Positions 7,789 through 13,189 of a stretch of 14,174 nucleotides of DNA are shown here, piece after piece. Position 1 is the first letter of the stretch. Each line of letters begins with the position of its first letter. Origin of the DNA: Chloroflexaceae bacterium UBA1466 (GTDB lineage: Bacteria > Chloroflexota > Chloroflexia > Chloroflexales > Chloroflexaceae); assembly GCA_002325605.1 (NCBI GenBank), contig DCSM01000109.1, forward strand, positions 1 to 14,174, read 5' to 3'. Below the pieces are notes generated by a model. That model did not search any database. It was given only the letters and a program-made list of their open reading frames with translations, and was not told the origin of the DNA. Both the position numbers and the translations under genes were made by a program.

Positions 7789-9195
7789 ATGGTTCAACAA
7801 TTTTGGCAGAAAACTCTTTTATTTTCAATCCTGATAGCTCTTTTTCTAGGGCTTTTTTTTCTTCTTTTGCACAATGTAGCACAATATCAGCAAGCAAGTG
7901 ACCTTTGGGCCGCTCCTGGCGAGAATGTCCTCCTTACCACTAATTTGCCTGCTAAACAAAATGCCAGCGTCTACGTGCAATATCAGAGGGGTGGCACAAA
8001 TTACTACTCGGAAACGCATAAGCTAGGTTGGCTTTTTTGGGGAAGCTATGTAGGGGATAGTGGTTACCCGGCCTGGGCCCGAACTTACATCCTCTTTGAC
8101 CCCAAAACTTCCCTGCCGAGCGCCGCGACCTTGTTGACCGCGACGCTCATTTTGCGCCCAAAGGATTGGCCCCTGGCCCAAACAATTACAAATACGGCGC
8201 GGATAGGGATCTATTCAGTTAAGGTTGCCTGGACTGAAGTAATGACTTGGACCAGTCAGCCGAAGGGGACCGAAGTTGTCTCCTTCACTTCAATCTTGAT
8301 GCAAAAGGGGAGTCAAGGCCCATACCGGCTTAATCTGACCAAGCAAGCGCAGGATTGGTTCCTTAGCACCACGCCAAACTATGGGGTGATGGTTGCAGCT
8401 GACCCAGAATTTGGGGGTGGAGGGAAGGTTGTGAGTTGGGGAGCGCAAGGTCATTCCAATACATGGCCCGACGGGCCCCAATTAGAGGTGAGCTATAGCG
8501 TTCCCGCAACCCCCACCCCAACCTCTACTTCCACGCCCACGCCGACGAATACCCTTACGGCCACCAGCACCCCAACTCAAACCAATACACCGACCTTGAC
8601 CTATACGCCAAGTGCAACCCCAACCCATACCCCTACTTCTTCCCAGACTCATACTCCTTCCCGTACCCCGACGCACACTTTGACCTCTACGCCTAGCCCA
8701 AGTGTGACCCCAAGGCAGACCCTTCCCACCATCGTGTGGACAGCTACGTCAACAAAGACCCCTTCCCCTTCAACAACGGTTACGGGTACACCACCGACCC
8801 TTACGCCAACGGTTACAGGTACACCACCGACTTACACCCCAACAAACCCTCCGCCTACCGTTATTGTCACGGCAACCCCTTTGCCGACCTCCCCACCCCC
8901 AACCTACGTCTCGGTCACGGTTACGCCTACCCCAAGTGATACACCGATCATCGTGCTAGTAACAACCTTGCCAGGCACAGTTACAGCGGTTACGGCTACG
9001 CTTACCCCAAGCAATACCCCACGCACAATAACCCTTACGACTTCACCAGGGACGGTTGTAACGGCTACAGAAACCTCTACCTCCATACCCACAACGCAGG
9101 TCATCACAGTTACAATTACGCCTTCTCCTTCCTACCGCATCATTTTTATCCCTGGCCCGATTATTCCAAAAGCGAATATAATTGTTCACCCATGA
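7789..9195 (+). CDS. Exported DNRLRE (CBM96-like) protein with Thr/Pro/Ser-rich tail
   Basis: A 468-residue protein. Residues 9-28 are a strong hydrophobic segment: a signal peptide or N-terminal anchor with no clear A-x-A cleavage site. Residues 58-236 match the DNRLRE/CBM96 pattern: ARTYILFD then SLPSAATLLTATL (98-120), WTEVMTWTSQP (148-158), a Y-R-L-N-L-T...W segment (179-190), TPNYGVMV (195-202) and a closing QLEVSY strand. Such domains are known as beta-sandwich carbohydrate-binding or wall-associated modules. Residues 239-446 are almost only Thr, Pro, Ser and Val, like a glycosylated stalk. The last 20 residues (from YRIIFIPGPI) are hydrophobic and Pro-rich. No catalytic domain is seen. 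AAAAAGG at 7773-7779 lies 9 bases before the ATG. A surface-binding role beside the giant exported protein is inferred. Confidence 0.88.
   Translation: MVQQFWQKTLLFSILIALFLGLFFLLLHNVAQYQQASDLWAAPGENVLLTTNLPAKQNASVYVQYQRGGTNYYSETHKLGWLFWGSYVGDSGYPAWARTYILFDPKTSLPSAATLLTATLILRPKDWPLAQTITNTARIGIYSVKVAWTEVMTWTSQPKGTEVVSFTSILMQKGSQGPYRLNLTKQAQDWFLSTTPNYGVMVAADPEFGGGGKVVSWGAQGHSNTWPDGPQLEVSYSVPATPTPTSTSTPTPTNTLTATSTPTQTNTPTLTYTPSATPTHTPTSSQTHTPSRTPTHTLTSTPSPSVTPRQTLPTIVWTATSTKTPSPSTTVTGTPPTLTPTVTGTPPTYTPTNPPPTVIVTATPLPTSPPPTYVSVTVTPTPSDTPIIVLVTTLPGTVTAVTATLTPSNTPRTITLTTSPGTVVTATETSTSIPTTQVITVTITPSPSYRIIFIPGPIIPKANIIVHP
8776..8841 (+). repeat. Two tandem 33-bp coding repeats in the Thr/Pro tail
   Basis: Units 8776-8808 and 8809-8841 encode TVTGTPPTLTP and TVTGTPPTYTP and differ at only a few bases. 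They are the clearest DNA-level duplication in a tail that is otherwise a looser Thr/Pro/Ser series from about 8500 to 9130. Confidence 0.8.
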
Positions 9196-9205
9196 GCTTA
9201 GGGAC

Positions 9206-9244
9206 AAAAAAGGGCGCTAAAGAAGTTCTACTTCTTTAGCACCC
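9206..9244 (-). terminator. Terminator of the ferredoxin gene, possibly bidirectional
   Basis: A perfect 11-bp stem (9216-9226 with 9230-9240) has a 3-base loop. It is extended by GGG/CCC (9212-9214 with 9242-9244) across one C/A mismatch. Read on the minus strand it is followed by six T (9211 down to 9206), a strong terminator about 20 bases after the ferredoxin stop. On the plus strand only a broken C/T tract follows (9245-9257), so it may also serve the gene ending at 9195, less efficiently. Confidence 0.88.
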
Positions 9245-9264
9245 CCCTTCTTTCTTTGAGGAGC

Positions 9265-9504
9265 CTACTCCTCTGAAAAGAATTCTTTGTTCTTTTTAAT
9301 GAAGCTGTGCCATTTTTCAGGAACGCTTTTTTCCGAAAAGATCGCTTTAGCAGGACACTCTGCCTCACACGCGCCACAATCAATGCACTCATCTGGGTTG
9401 ATATAAAACTGATCGTCGCCTTCGTAGATACATTCTACGGGGCAAACATCAATACAGGCTTTGTCTTTCACATCAATACAGGGTTCCGTGATTACGTAGG
9501 CCAT
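9265..9504 (-). CDS. fdxA: Seven-iron ferredoxin, [3Fe-4S][4Fe-4S]
   Basis: A 79-residue cytoplasmic electron carrier. Cysteines lie at 9, 17, 21, 25, 40, 43, 46 and 50. Aligned by eye to Azotobacter FdI and the Thermus/Bacillus short type, C9, C17 and C50 should bind the [3Fe-4S] cluster, and C21, C40, C43 and C46 the [4Fe-4S] cluster. The position of FdI C11 is V12, which is why a 7Fe rather than 8Fe protein is called. C25 is the usual free cysteine. The short C-terminal tail (VPEKW...) matches the roughly 78-residue thermophile type. The start is fixed by AAGGAGG (9510-9516) five bases upstream. The gene is single, diverges from the tRNA pair and has its own terminator. The redox partner cannot be told from the neighbours. 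Confidence 0.96.
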   Translation of the reverse strand: MAYVITEPCIDVKDKACIDVCPVECIYEGDDQFYINPDECIDCGACEAECPAKAIFSEKSVPEKWHSFIKKNKEFFSEE

Positions 9505-9676
9505 AAAATCCTCCTTATAAATTGTTTTTCTAAGTTTCCAGAGCTTTTTAAGTTGCTTTGGCCCCTCGATGATAGCTCTTGCCGTTTAGAGGCCTTCCGA
9601 TAACTAAGGTAGATTGTACCGCAAATTACAGCTTCCTGCAAGTTTCATGGCTTTTCCAAAGCGCGGAAGAAACAGC
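9505..9676. other. Intergenic region upstream of the ferredoxin gene
   Basis: This holds the ferredoxin Shine-Dalgarno (9510-9516) and a weak minus-strand promoter candidate. TACAAT (complement of 9613-9618) lies 17 bases from TTGCAG (complement of 9636-9641, 3/6 match), which would give a leader of about 100 bases. No supported ORF or strong hairpin was found here. Confidence 0.4.
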
Positions 9677-9705
9677 TTGACAACCAGCTAGGCTTGTGCT
9701 ATAAT
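9677..9705 (+). promoter_or_regulatory. Perfect sigma-70-type promoter of the tRNA-Ile/tRNA-Ala genes
   Basis: TTGACA (9677-9682), a 17-base spacer and TATAAT (9700-9705) match the housekeeping consensus at all twelve positions. TGC before the -10 adds an extended -10 element. The tRNA-Ile sequence starts at 9718, 12 bases after the -10, so the 5' leader would be only a few bases long. Confidence 0.95.
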
Positions 9706-9717
9706 GCAGCAGTGTAT

Positions 9718-9794
9718 GGGCGTATAGCTCAGTTGGTTAGAGCGCAATCCTGATAAGATTGAGGTCCCTGGTTCGAGTCCAGGTACGCCCACCA
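9718..9794 (+). tRNA. tRNA-Ile, anticodon GAT, with encoded CCA
   Basis: A full cloverleaf can be drawn. The acceptor stem GGGCGTA pairs with TACGCCC, the D stem is GCTC/GAGC, the anticodon stem CAATC/GATTG encloses loop CTGATAA (anticodon GAT at 9752-9754), and the T stem CCTGG/CCAGG encloses TTCGAGT. A73 and CCA (9792-9794) are encoded. It is co-transcribed with tRNA-Ala 19 bases downstream. Confidence 0.98.
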
Positions 9795-9813
9795 CAAAAT
9801 AGTAAATGCAAGA

Positions 9814-9889
9814 GGGGCTGTAGCTCAGTTGGGAGAGCACCTGCTTTGCAAGCAGGGGGTCAGGGGTTCGAGCCCCCTCCGCTCCACCA
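9814..9889 (+). tRNA. tRNA-Ala, anticodon TGC, with encoded CCA
   Basis: The D stem is GCTC/GAGC, the anticodon stem CCTGC/GCAGG encloses loop TTTGCAA (anticodon TGC at 9847-9849), the T stem AGGGG/CCCCT encloses TTCGAGC, and CCA is encoded. The acceptor stem GGGGCTG with CCGCTCC holds the G3-U70 alanine identity pair but has a T-C mismatch at 6:67 (9819 and 9880). Confidence 0.97.
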
Positions 9890-9918
9890 AATCTTCATAG
9901 CGAATAGAATACCTAAAG

Positions 9919-9949
9919 ACACCCTTCGTTTTTACGATGGGTGTTTTTT
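9919..9949 (+). terminator. Rho-independent terminator of the tRNA operon
   Basis: ACACCCTTCGT (9919-9929) pairs with ACGATGGGTGT (9934-9944) with one internal T-T mismatch and a TTTT loop, followed by five T and then a further T-rich stretch. It lies 30 bases after tRNA-Ala. On the minus strand, downstream of the roadblock gene, the hairpin has only CTTTAGG after it, so termination there would be weak. Confidence 0.92.
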
Positions 9950-9976
9950 AGTTTCTTTTTTCTTAACTTAATGGGG

Positions 9977-10339
9977 CTACAACTCATTGCGTAAGCGGTT
10001 GACCATTTGGCGCACCGCAAAGCGAGCGCGGCCTAAATTGCCATCAGGCCGAATCCCTAAGACCGCATAATACCCAGGGGTGATAAAAGAAGCCAGATAG
10101 GTCAATTCCTCAGCCTCAACTACGACATCAAGAACTGTGCCAGACCCCAATTGTTGCGCGGTGTTTGCAACCGCCGAAACCAACCAACTCAGTTCTGCTT
10201 CAGCATCTTCCCGCTCGTAGCCCAGGTCTTCATCCAACAAGAGCATCTCTACCCCTAGCCCATCCGTCCCAACAATTCCCGAAAGTTCAACCCCATTAAC
10301 CCGCTCAATCGCTTCACTTAAAATATCTGTGAGACTCAT
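9977..10339 (-). CDS. Roadblock/LC7-domain protein, MglB-like
   Basis: A 120-residue cytoplasmic single-domain protein of usual length for the family. An N-terminal helix (SLTDILSEAIERVNGV) leads into strands around LSGIVGTDGLGVEMLL. A long central helix (AEAELSWLVSAVANTAQQLG) is followed by strands VLDVVVEAEELTYLASFI and YYAVLGI and a C-terminal helix (RARFAVRQMVNRLRNEL). Roadblock proteins dimerise and often act as GTPase-activating partners of small Ras-like GTPases, as MglB does for MglA. No MglA-like GTPase is in this window. AAGGAGG (10347-10353) lies 7 bases before the ATG. It follows recR by 76 bases on the same strand and is probably the last gene of the dnaX operon. Its partner and role are unknown. 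Confidence 0.88.
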   Translation of the reverse strand: MSLTDILSEAIERVNGVELSGIVGTDGLGVEMLLLDEDLGYEREDAEAELSWLVSAVANTAQQLGSGTVLDVVVEAEELTYLASFITPGYYAVLGIRPDGNLGRARFAVRQMVNRLRNEL

Positions 10340-10370
10340 CTTTCCGCCTCCTTGGCCTTTAGCTCATTGC

Positions 10371-10400
10371 TGAAAAATAGGACAAAATAGGAAAAAATAG
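10371..10400. repeat. Three short 10-bp repeats between recR and the roadblock gene
   Basis: TGAAAAATAG, GACAAAATAG and GAAAAAATAG follow one another without gaps. They read as repeated CTATTTT on the minus strand, the direction of transcription, ahead of the roadblock ribosome binding site. No hairpin is associated with them. Confidence 0.6.
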
Positions 10401-10415
10401 TATAGCTAGACACGC

Positions 10416-11039
10416 TTAGTATTCCCGCCGGCCTTCCAAAGCGGCCCCAAGTGTGTCGGCATCGGCCCATTCTAAATCCCCGCCCGTCGGCAGCCCTCGC
10501 GCCAAGCGGGTCACCCGCAGGCCGAGCGGCGTAAGGTCGCGCAAAAGCAAAAAAGCAGTGGCTTCCCCTTCCGTATTTGGGTTCATGGCCAAAATAACTT
10601 CTTCGATTGGCTCTGTGCGAAGCCGTGCAAGTAACGCATCAATCTTGAGGTGTTCACGATAAATCCCTTGAAGCGGGGCAAGATGCCCGTGAAGAACGTG
10701 ATACAAACCTCGATATTGATTGGTTCGTTCAATTGCTAAGAGATCAAGTGGCTCTTCAATCACACAGATCTTGCTCTGATCGCGCTTAGGATTGAGGCAA
10801 ATCGGGCAAAACTCTTGAACCGTGATCTGAAAACAACGCTCACAAAGCCGTACCTGCTCCCGCATTTCCAAGATCGCTTGCGCCAAAGTGCGAACTTGGT
10901 CGGCCTTTGAGCGCAGCAAAAAGAAAGTCAGGCGCGAAGCAGTCTTTGGGCCAATCCCTGGCAGCCGACTCAATTCTGTGATCAGGCGGGCGACTGGTTC
11001 AGCCACCAAGGATGGTTCTAAATCTTCGGGATAGGTCAT
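10416..11039 (-). CDS. recR: Recombination mediator protein RecR
   Basis: 207 residues, close to the usual length of about 200. RecR acts with RecF/RecO to load RecA on gapped single-stranded DNA. Domains appear in the expected order: helix-hairpin-helix LPGIGPKTASRL (26-37), a four-cysteine zinc site C66-x2-C69...C78-x2-C81, then a Toprim domain from about ICVIEEPLDLLAIE to VILAMNPNTEGEAT, and the C-terminal RLARGLPTGGDLEWADADTL signature. All key residues are present. The ATG lies 5 bases after the ybaB stop and has no good Shine-Dalgarno, so it is probably translated by coupling. The gene order dnaX-ybaB-recR is widely conserved in bacteria. Confidence 0.98.
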   Translation of the reverse strand: MTYPEDLEPSLVAEPVARLITELSRLPGIGPKTASRLTFFLLRSKADQVRTLAQAILEMREQVRLCERCFQITVQEFCPICLNPKRDQSKICVIEEPLDLLAIERTNQYRGLYHVLHGHLAPLQGIYREHLKIDALLARLRTEPIEEVILAMNPNTEGEATAFLLLRDLTPLGLRVTRLARGLPTGGDLEWADADTLGAALEGRREY

Positions 11040-11044
11040 TTGTA

Positions 11045-11353
11045 CTACATCAGTCCAGGGATTTTCATTCCGCCCATTAAGGGGCCCATTCTTTGTTCGG
11101 CCAATTCTTGGGATTTTTTCGCAGCGTCGTTGATCGCCGCCAAAATCAGGTCTTGCAACATTTCAACATCTTCAGGGTCAACCACTTCACGGGACAGCTT
11201 AATCTCCTGGACTTCACGATGGCCATTCATTTTCACCGTAATGGCTCCACCGCCTGCGGTTCCTTCCACTGTCGTATTTCCCAGTTCTTCCTGGATTTTT
11301 TGCATCTGAAGCTGCATTTGCTGGGCCATCTGCTGAAGTTGACGTTGATTCAT
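11045..11353 (-). CDS. ybaB: YbaB/EbfC family nucleoid-associated protein
   Basis: 102 residues from the chosen start MNQRQLQQMAQQM. YbaB/EbfC proteins form DNA-binding homodimers and are encoded between dnaX and recR in many bacteria. The Gln/Met-rich N-terminal coiled-coil helix (about 1-30) is followed by the typical core NTTVEGTAGGGAITVKMNGH and the region IKLSREVVDPEDVEMLQDLILAAINDA, then the Gly/Met-rich tail. AAAGGAG at 11362-11368 sits 8 bases before this ATG. An alternative in-frame ATG at 11395, with a weaker AAGGG upstream, would add a 14-residue Lys/Pro-rich extension and overlap the end of dnaX. The intergenic distance from dnaX is 25 bases with the chosen start. Confidence 0.94.
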   Translation of the reverse strand: MNQRQLQQMAQQMQLQMQKIQEELGNTTVEGTAGGGAITVKMNGHREVQEIKLSREVVDPEDVEMLQDLILAAINDAAKKSQELAEQRMGPLMGGMKIPGLM

Positions 11354-11361
11354 TGGAGCGG

Positions 11362-11368
11362 CTCCTTT
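11362..11368 (-). promoter_or_regulatory. Ribosome binding site that sets the ybaB start
   Basis: AAAGGAG on the minus strand lies 8 bases from the ATG at 11353. It favours that start over the in-frame ATG at 11395, which has only AAGGG about 9 bases away and would overlap dnaX. Confidence 0.75.
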
Positions 11369-11378
11369 ATTAGGTAGT

Positions 11379-13061
11379 TTATTCGGTTTTGGCATCAAAA
11401 ATATCCCTTGCTGCTTCTACCAAATCGTCCTGCCCACAATTAACAGTCAGTGCTGAAGCGGGCTTGCTTTTGGAAGATACAGGATTTTTTGTAGATAGAG
11501 GCTTAGAACCTGTCTGAAATTGAAGGGTTATATTTAGACCAAAGCGTTTTCTTACGATGGTTTCAAGCAGCAGAAGCTTTTTTTCAACTTGCTTTCTGTG
11601 AAAATCGCCTGCTTGCAAAGTAAGTACTAAACCATCTATCTGAAATGGTTGGACATCGCGTAAAACACTATAGAGCATCTTATCGCTTTGTTTTACATCA
11701 TCTAAAATACTCGGCCAAGCAGCAATGACATGGTCAAGCGAAAAACCTTTCTCGCTAGACGCGGGCCCAGTTTCAGGCTGCTTCGCTTCTGCAATGGGAT
11801 GAGGAGCCGCTGGTGCAGCGGGCAAATCCTCTTTTTCCTCTTTTTCGCTGGCAGGCGAAAGCTCGCGTTCTGGCTCTGGTGCAATACTTTGAGGCAAAAG
11901 TCTAGGTTTTAGTTCGCTTGGCGGTGCTGCTCTTTGAACTGGTTGGGCAGGCAAAACAGGTTGGGCCGCAACAGGCGCAGGCGCGACCAAAGCCTCCACA
12001 AGCGCTAATTCCAAAGGTAAATGGCCGTAAGAACTCGTGCGTAATTGCAAGTCTAAGGCGCTAAAGAGCTTTAGCCATTGGACCAATGTTGCAGGATGAA
12101 CTAAATTAGTCCATTTCTCTAGCTGCGCGAGATCATCATCACTGCCATCAAGCAAGCTCTTGTCTTTAGTGCTAATTAAAAGCAGTAAAGACCGCAATCT
12201 TTCAACCAGATCCCGCGTAAACTGCCGTAAATCTGCGCCTTGTTCAGCAATACTTTGCACTGAATGCAGAGCTTTACCAATTTCTTTTTGCAAAAGAGCA
12301 TCAATCAGTAAGTTGACCTCCGTTGCCGTGGTCATTCCCAGCAGACTATGCACATGTTCCAGCTTGATCTGCCCATTCGCAAAAGAGATTAGCTGTTCTA
12401 AAATCCCCAGCGCATCGCGCATACTTCCCGTAGCCGCCCGCGCAATTGCTTCCCCAACGCCAGGTTCAAGCGTGAGTTGCTCTTTTGCGGCAATTTCCTG
12501 GAGATGTTTAGCCGTCGCGCTAATCGTGTGGCGCGTGAAGGAAAAACGTTGACAACGCGAGAGGATTGTGGCGGGAATTTTGTGAATTTCGGTGGTGGCT
12601 AAGATAAAAAGTGCATGATCAGGAGGTTCTTCGAGCGTTTTCAGCAGAGCATTGAAGGCTGCGGTTGAAAGCATGTGAACTTCATCTATCGTATAGACTT
12701 TATATTTCGCGCTGGCAGGGCGAAATTGCACTCTTTCGATAAGATCCCGTGCATCATCCACGCTAGTATGGGAAGCAGCATCCATTTCAATCACATCAAC
12801 TGCGCGCCCCTCGGTGATAGCGCGACAAGAAGAACATGCTCCGCAAGGGCGTTCAATTAGGGGCGCAGTACAGTTTACGGCCTTCGCCAACAGCCGCGCC
12901 ATCGAGGTTTTGCCGACTCCTCGCGGCCCCGTAAAGAGGTAGGCATGCCCCACCCGCCCTTCGCTAATCGCATTGCGAAGCGTTTGCACGACATGTTCCT
13001 GGCCAATAATTTCGTTGAAAGTCTGAGACCGCCATTTGCGGTAGAGAACGGTTGAGGTCAT
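11379..13061 (-). CDS. dnaX: DNA polymerase III subunit gamma/tau
   Basis: 560 residues. It is the ATPase of the clamp loader that places the sliding clamp on primed DNA. The AAA+ module begins at LYRKWRSQTFNEIIGQEHV. Visible motifs are Walker A GPRGVGKTS (45-53), the zinc site C64...C73-x2-C76-x2-C79, Walker B DEVH (126-129), sensor 1 TTE (156-158) and the SRC arginine finger (168-170). A collar domain follows to about 360, then a Pro/Ala/Glu-rich linker to about 430 and a C-terminal tau-like domain. No A-AAA-AAG or long A run was seen that would make a short gamma form by frameshifting. It is first in a run dnaX-ybaB-recR-roadblock. No Shine-Dalgarno precedes the ATG, and the -10 element is 9 bases from it. 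Confidence 0.98.
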   Translation of the reverse strand: MTSTVLYRKWRSQTFNEIIGQEHVVQTLRNAISEGRVGHAYLFTGPRGVGKTSMARLLAKAVNCTAPLIERPCGACSSCRAITEGRAVDVIEMDAASHTSVDDARDLIERVQFRPASAKYKVYTIDEVHMLSTAAFNALLKTLEEPPDHALFILATTEIHKIPATILSRCQRFSFTRHTISATAKHLQEIAAKEQLTLEPGVGEAIARAATGSMRDALGILEQLISFANGQIKLEHVHSLLGMTTATEVNLLIDALLQKEIGKALHSVQSIAEQGADLRQFTRDLVERLRSLLLLISTKDKSLLDGSDDDLAQLEKWTNLVHPATLVQWLKLFSALDLQLRTSSYGHLPLELALVEALVAPAPVAAQPVLPAQPVQRAAPPSELKPRLLPQSIAPEPERELSPASEKEEKEDLPAAPAAPHPIAEAKQPETGPASSEKGFSLDHVIAAWPSILDDVKQSDKMLYSVLRDVQPFQIDGLVLTLQAGDFHRKQVEKKLLLLETIVRKRFGLNITLQFQTGSKPLSTKNPVSSKSKPASALTVNCGQDDLVEAARDIFDAKTE

Positions 13062-13070
13062 AATGTGGAT

Positions 13071-13099
13071 ATTATACTGTACAGCTGCACTAGGTGCAA
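13071..13099 (-). promoter_or_regulatory. dnaX promoter with overlapping dyads; message probably leaderless
   Basis: On the minus strand a perfect TATAAT (complement of 13071-13076) lies 17 bases from TTGCAC (complement of 13094-13099, 3/6 match). The dnaX ATG begins 9 bases after the -10, so transcription should start at or within a few bases of it. The inverted repeat TGCAC-TAG-GTGCA (13086-13098) overlaps the -35, and the palindrome CTGTACAG (13077-13084) fills part of the spacer; either could bind a regulator. Confidence 0.65.
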
Positions 13100-13127
13100 A
13101 CGCACGGGAGAAATGAAGGGTCGTGGG

Positions 13128-13166
13128 GGGGCGATCTTTGCGGCTAGAAGCCGCAAAGATCGCCCC
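13128..13166. repeat. Perfect 18-bp hairpin without a T tract
   Basis: Positions 13128-13145 pair base for base with 13149-13166 around a 3-base loop (AGA on the plus strand). The outer arm is GGGGCGATC/GATCGCCCC. No T run follows on either strand, so it is not a typical intrinsic terminator. It lies 24 bases after the phospholipase D-like stop codon and about 30 bases upstream of the dnaX -35. It may end the upstream transcript, protect its 3' end, or be a small repeated genomic element. Confidence 0.85.
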
Positions 13167-13189
13167 TGCTGAGTCTACTTTAGCGGCCT

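Noticed and set aside
9759..9971. Open frame of 70 codons across the tRNA genes
   Set aside because: It overlaps both tRNAs and the terminator and has no coding features.
11354..11395. Longer ybaB form starting at 11395
   Set aside because: It overlaps dnaX and adds a Lys/Pro-rich extension, while the internal ATG at 11353 has the better-placed AAAGGAG. Not excluded, only less likely.
11702..11884. Alternative frame inside dnaX as a product of programmed frameshifting to gamma
   Set aside because: The A-rich stretches there read GAA-AAA-GAG in frame and do not form a standard slippery heptamer.
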